Below are positions 47,142-50,235 of a DNA stretch of 50,235 nucleotides, piece after piece. The notes below the pieces were generated by a model. It was not told the origin of the DNA. It did not search any database and saw only the letters and a list, made by a program, of their open reading frames with translations. This DNA comes from Paraburkholderia tropica (lineage in GTDB: Bacteria; Pseudomonadota; Gammaproteobacteria; Burkholderiales; Burkholderiaceae): positions 79,439-129,673 of the forward strand of contig NZ_FNZM01000024.1 in NCBI RefSeq assembly GCF_900109265.1, given 5' to 3'. A program made the translations under genes and the position numbers. The number at the start of each line of letters is the position of its first letter. The stretch's first letter is position 1.

Positions 47142-47758
47142 GACAGCAACTCCTCGATCTGGGCGACCGCTGCCTTCGTGATCAGGATCTTCTTGAAGTA
47201 GATCAGCGAGAGGGGGTCGGCAAAACGCGGCTCAACGACTGCCACGTGGGGCAGGTTGCGCGACGCGAGAAACAGGTTCTCGTCGACCGTGTCGGTAATG
47301 ACCAGCACGGATTCGAGACCCATGGCCTTGAACTTTTCGGCCAGCAGCTTCGTCTTCGGCGCTTCGAGCGACAGCTCTTCGACGACCGAGATGCGGCCTT
47401 CGCGGGCCAGCTGCGAGAAGATCGAGCAGAGGCCTGCGCGATGCATCTTCTTGTTGACCTTGTGAGCGAAGTTTTCTTCCGGCGAATTCGGGAAGATGCG
47501 ACCACCGCCACGCCACAGCGGGCTCGACGACATACCGGCACGAGCGCGACCCGTACCCTTCTGACGCCACGGCTTCTTGGTGGTGTGCTTGACCTGTTCA
47601 CGGTCCTTCTGCGCGCGGTTACCGCTGCGCGCGTTCGCCTGATAGGCGACAACGATCTGATGGATCAGCGCTTCGTTGTAGTCACGGCCGAACACGACGT
47701 CCGACGCGTTAACTGCTGCGCCTTCCTGACCATTAGCGTTCAGGAGCTTCAGTTCCAT
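47138..47758 (-). CDS. rplD: 50S ribosomal protein L4
   Basis: 206 aa. MELKLLNANGQEGAAVNASD, the extended loop KKPWRQKGTGRARAGMSSSP that lines the exit tunnel, and ITDTVDENLFLASRNLPHVA. Its start touches the rplC stop (TAATG). In E. coli L4 represses the S10 operon; whether that holds here, where rplC has its own promoter, is open. Confidence 0.98.
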   Translation of the reverse strand: MELKLLNANGQEGAAVNASDVVFGRDYNEALIHQIVVAYQANARSGNRAQKDREQVKHTTKKPWRQKGTGRARAGMSSSPLWRGGGRIFPNSPEENFAHKVNKKMHRAGLCSIFSQLAREGRISVVEELSLEAPKTKLLAEKFKAMGLESVLVITDTVDENLFLASRNLPHVAVVEPRFADPLSLIYFKKILITKAAVAQIEELLS

Positions 47759-48417
47759 TATTGCGCTCCTTTCTTGACGCGTGCCTTGACAGCCGGCGTC
47801 ACGAAAACCTTGCCGCCCTTTGCACCAGGAACGGCACCCTTGACCAACAGCAGGCTGCGCTCTGCGTCGATACGGGCGATTTCGAGGTTTTGCACCGTCA
47901 CGGTTTCGTCACCCATGTGACCGGTCATGCGCTTACCCGGGAAAACACGACCCGGATCCTGCGCCATACCGATCGAGCCCGGCACATTGTGCGAGCGCGA
48001 GTTACCGTGCGAAGCACGACCCGAAGCAAAGTTGTAACGCTTGATGGTACCGGCGTAGCCCTTACCGATCGAGGTGCCTTGCACGTCGACCTTCTGGCCT
48101 TCCGAGAAGAGATCCACACCGATCACGGCGCCATTCGACAGCTCGGCAGCCTTGGCGGCGTCGATCTGGAATTCCTTGAGGATTTCACCGGCTTGAACAC
48201 CGGCTTTGGCGAGATGACCTGCGATCGGCTTCGTCACGCGCGAAGCGCGGCGCGTACCGAACGCAACCTGCACGGCCGTGTAGCCGTCGGTTTCAACAGT
48301 CTTGATCTGCGTCACGCGGTTGTCGGACACGTCCAGCACGGTCACGGGAATCGAATCCCCTTCGGCCGTGAAGATACGGGTCATGCCAACCTTGCGACCT
48401 ACGAGTCCAAGGCTCAT
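47758..48417 (-). CDS. rplC: 50S ribosomal protein L3
   Basis: 219 aa. MSLGLVGRKVGMTRIFTAEG, TIKRYNFASGRASHGNSRSH and GRVFPGKRMTGHMGDETVTV. The ATG at 48417 has GGAG six bases upstream. It follows rpsJ by about 200 bp, a gap that contains a good promoter, so rplC probably heads its own transcript. Confidence 0.98.
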   Translation of the reverse strand: MSLGLVGRKVGMTRIFTAEGDSIPVTVLDVSDNRVTQIKTVETDGYTAVQVAFGTRRASRVTKPIAGHLAKAGVQAGEILKEFQIDAAKAAELSNGAVIGVDLFSEGQKVDVQGTSIGKGYAGTIKRYNFASGRASHGNSRSHNVPGSIGMAQDPGRVFPGKRMTGHMGDETVTVQNLEIARIDAERSLLLVKGAVPGAKGGKVFVTPAVKARVKKGAQ

Positions 48418-48427
48418 CGTTTTCTCC

Positions 48428-48452
48428 ATTCCCGACTGCGATTGGTCGGGGC
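48428..48452 (-). repeat. Hairpin just upstream of the rplC Shine-Dalgarno
   Basis: CCCGAC(T) pairs with (G)GTCGGG around TGCGATT. It lies within 10 bp of the SD and could affect rplC initiation. Confidence 0.45.
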
Positions 48453-48537
48453 TAATTTACAAAGTACCGGCACGTTTCCGGGGTAAAGGCCCGCAAGACA
48501 CACCGATTTTTTTGCGCGAATGCGCGAAAAGACGTCA

Positions 48538-48566
48538 AGTATAACGTCCTCCCACGATTTCCGCAA
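48538..48566 (-). promoter_or_regulatory. Sigma70 promoter of the rplC operon
   Basis: Minus-strand TTGCGG (48561-48566), exactly 17 bp, TATACT (48538-48543). Initiation near 48531 gives a leader of about 115 nt. This splits the S10-type cluster between rpsJ and rplC. Confidence 0.75.
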
Positions 48567-48581
48567 GCAATCAAAGACTTA

Positions 48582-48607
48582 GCGCGATCAGGTCATCCTG
48601 GCCGCGC
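48582..48607 (-). terminator. Weak hairpin behind rpsJ
   Basis: GCGCG/CGCGC with an inner CAGG/CCTG stem and a small internal loop, 10 bp behind the rpsJ stop, followed by a short TAAGTCTTTG. Probably a partial terminator ahead of the rplC promoter. Confidence 0.4.
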
Positions 48608-48616
48608 TCGAGACTC

Positions 48617-48928
48617 TTACTGCAGCTTGATTTCGACGTCCACACCAGCCGGGAGGTCCAGCTTCATCAGCGCGTCGACGGTCTTGTCCGTCGGGTCGAC
48701 GATGTCCATCAGGCGCAGGTGGGTACGGATTTCGAGCTGGTCGCGCGACGTCTTGTTGACGTGCGGCGAACGCAGGATGTCGAAACGCTGGATACGCGTC
48801 GGCAGCGGCACCGGACCGCGGACGATTGCGCCCGTGCGCTTCGCCGTATCGACGATTTCAGCAGCCGACTGGTCGATCAGGCGGTAGTCGAATGCTTTCA
48901 GGCGGATACGGATTTTTTGGTTCTGCAT
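48617..48928 (-). CDS. rpsJ: 30S ribosomal protein S10
   Basis: 103 aa. MQNQKIRIRLKAFDYRLIDQ, then GPVPLPTRIQRFDILRSPHV and NKTSRDQLEIRTHLRLMDIV. It also serves as NusE in antitermination. It lies behind tuf, with a long perfect hairpin between them, so it may be transcribed from tuf read-through or from a weak promoter of its own. Confidence 0.98.
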   Translation of the reverse strand: MQNQKIRIRLKAFDYRLIDQSAAEIVDTAKRTGAIVRGPVPLPTRIQRFDILRSPHVNKTSRDQLEIRTHLRLMDIVDPTDKTVDALMKLDLPAGVDVEIKLQ

Positions 48929-48987
48929 GACAATTCCTTAAAAAGAGCGAGGCGGACTTGCGCCGCCAGACAATATAAAGAGCGTAG

Positions 48988-49020
48988 GTCCGCCCCGCGA
49001 CAAGACGCCGCGGGGCGGAC
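48988..49020 (-). terminator. Perfect 12-bp hairpin between tuf and rpsJ
   Basis: GTCCGCCCCGCG (48988-48999) and CGCGGGGCGGAC (49009-49020) with a 9-nt loop. On the minus strand it is followed after 8 bp by CTCTTTATATTG rather than an immediate T-tract. Partial terminator or mRNA stabiliser. Confidence 0.6.
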
Positions 49021-49065
49021 CCAGGGTACATCAACTACTCAAGCAAGCCGAGTATTGTACTCGAA

Positions 49066-50235
49066 TTACTCGATGATCTTCGCGACGACGCCGGCGCCGA
49101 CGGTACGGCCACCTTCGCGGATTGCGAAGCGCAGACCTTCTTCCATCGCGATCGGAGCGATCAGCTTCACCGTGATCGACACGTTGTCGCCCGGCATGAC
49201 CATTTCCTTGTCCTTCGGCAGCTCGATCGAGCCCGTCACGTCCGTCGTACGGAAGTAGAACTGCGGACGGTAGTTGTTGAAGAACGGCGTGTGACGGCCG
49301 CCTTCGTCCTTGCTCAGCACGTACACTTCAGCCGTGAAGTGCGTGTGCGGCGTGATCGAACCCGGCTTGGCCAGAACCTGGCCGCGCTCGACGTCTTCAC
49401 GCTTCGTGCCGCGCAGCAGGATACCGACGTTGTCGCCTGCCTGACCTTGATCGAGCAGCTTGCGGAACATTTCCACGCCCGTGCAGGTCGTCTTCACCGT
49501 CGGCTTGATACCGACGATTTCGATTTCTTCGCCGACCTTGACGATGCCGCGCTCGACGCGACCCGTCACCACCGTGCCACGACCCGAGATCGAGAACACG
49601 TCTTCCACCGGCATCAGGAACGCGCCGTCAACTGCACGCTCCGGCGTCGGGATGTACGTGTCCAGCGCGTCGGCCAGGCTCATGATCGCCACTTCACCCA
49701 GCTCGCCCGTGTCGCCTTCCAGCGCCAGCTTGGCCGAACCCTTGACGATCGGCGTGTCGTCGCCCGGGAAGTCGTACTTCGACAGAAGTTCGCGCACTTC
49801 CATTTCGACCAGCTCGAGCAGCTCGGCGTCGTCGACCATGTCGCACTTGTTCAGGAAGACGATGATGTACGGAACGCCAACCTGACGTGCCAGCAGGATG
49901 TGCTCACGCGTTTGCGGCATCGGGCCGTCAGCAGCCGAGCAAACCAGGATCGCGCCGTCCATCTGTGCCGCGCCCGTGATCATGTTCTTCACGTAGTCAG
50001 CGTGGCCCGGGCAGTCGACGTGTGCGTAGTGGCGGTTAGCCGTTTCGTACTCGACGTGCGCGGTGTTGATGGTAATACCACGTGCCTTTTCTTCCGGTGC
50101 CGCGTCGATCTGGTCGTACGCCTTGGCTTCGCCACCGAACTTCTTGGTCAGAACCGTCGTGATAGCTGCCGTCAGCGTGGTCTTGCCGTGGTCAACGTGA
50201 CCGATCGTGCCCACGTTCACGTGCGGCTTGGTCCG
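49066..50235 (-). CDS. tuf: Elongation factor Tu, 5' end cut by window edge
   Basis: About 389 codons remain; only the first handful (MAKEKFE-type) are missing. The cut end reads RTKPHVNVGTIGHVDHGKTT. GTPase motifs are G1 GHVDHGKT, G3 DCPGHADYVKN, G4 NKCDMVDD and G5 GSAKLALEG. Domains 2 and 3 carry SGRGTVVTGRVERG and the C-terminal LRFAIREGGRTVGAGVVAKI. EF-Tu delivers aminoacyl-tRNA to the ribosome. This is the copy next to rpsJ; Burkholderiaceae normally have a second one. Confidence 0.98.
   Translation of the reverse strand, partial: RTKPHVNVGTIGHVDHGKTTLTAAITTVLTKKFGGEAKAYDQIDAAPEEKARGITINTAHVEYETANRHYAHVDCPGHADYVKNMITGAAQMDGAILVCSAADGPMPQTREHILLARQVGVPYIIVFLNKCDMVDDAELLELVEMEVRELLSKYDFPGDDTPIVKGSAKLALEGDTGELGEVAIMSLADALDTYIPTPERAVDGAFLMPVEDVFSISGRGTVVTGRVERGIVKVGEEIEIVGIKPTVKTTCTGVEMFRKLLDQGQAGDNVGILLRGTKREDVERGQVLAKPGSITPHTHFTAEVYVLSKDEGGRHTPFFNNYRPQFYFRTTDVTGSIELPKDKEMVMPGDNVSITVKLIAPIAMEEGLRFAIREGGRTVGAGVVAKIIE

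Overview
The window is ordinary core chromosome of a high-GC betaproteobacterium. The encoded proteins, the gene order (gltBD; pilMNOPQ-aroK-aroB-dgt; ccsB/ccs1-cytochrome c4-engB-hemB-dsbD-cutA; the tuf/S10/spc/alpha ribosomal cluster) and the low-complexity GC-rich intergenic DNA point to the Burkholderiaceae, most likely Burkholderia, Paraburkholderia or Caballeronia. No prophage, insertion sequence with intact ends, CRISPR array, rRNA or tRNA gene was seen. Both ends cut genes: gltD at the left edge lacks its 3' end and tuf at the right edge lacks its first codons.

Layout, left to right. 1-6.4 kb: glutamate synthase gltB-gltD, read leftwards from a recognisable sigma70-type promoter near 6.34 kb. 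6.5-9.3 kb: a small accessory stretch with a REP-associated-transposase-like protein whose catalytic motifs look lost, an OmpW-family porin and a DUF883/YqjD-type membrane protein. 9.5-17.9 kb (leftward): pilM, pilN, a fused pilO-pilP, pilQ, aroK, aroB, dgt and a glycerophosphodiester phosphodiesterase. A 12 x 12-bp tandem array sits directly behind the pilQ stop codon. 18.2-22.7 kb (rightward): mrcA (PBP1a), lptM and lysA, with cyaY divergent. 22.8-29.1 kb (leftward): msrQ/msrP (periplasmic methionine sulfoxide repair), ccsB/ccs1 (System II cytochrome c maturation) and a cytochrome c4. 29.4-31.5 kb (rightward): engB and hemB, with a strong small-RNA candidate on the opposite strand between them. 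31.6-33.9 kb (leftward): cutA-dsbD. 34.2-50.2 kb (leftward): tuf-rpsJ, rplC to rpsQ, rplN to infA-rpmJ, rpsM-rpsK-rpsD, then rpoA-rplQ.

The functional themes are nitrogen assimilation, envelope building (PBP1a, LptM, DAP decarboxylase, OmpW), type IV pilus or DNA-uptake machinery coupled to shikimate synthesis, envelope redox and cytochrome biogenesis (CcsB/Ccs1, cytochrome c4, DsbD, MsrPQ, HemB), and protein synthesis.

The least explained items are non-coding: (1) a ~105-nt minus-strand RNA candidate at 30224-30330 with four stem-loops, an anti-Shine-Dalgarno CUCCUCCC loop and a T7 terminator; (2) the inverted RVVT-codon tandem array behind pilQ; (3) repeated GACCAAGA/TCTTGGTC boxes around the rplN promoter; (4) a strong terminator between rpsD and rpoA. 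Among proteins, the PilO-PilP fusion without a lipobox and the RAYT-like protein without its HUH motif deserve a look. All assignments come from reading the sequence and remembered family motifs; no search was run.
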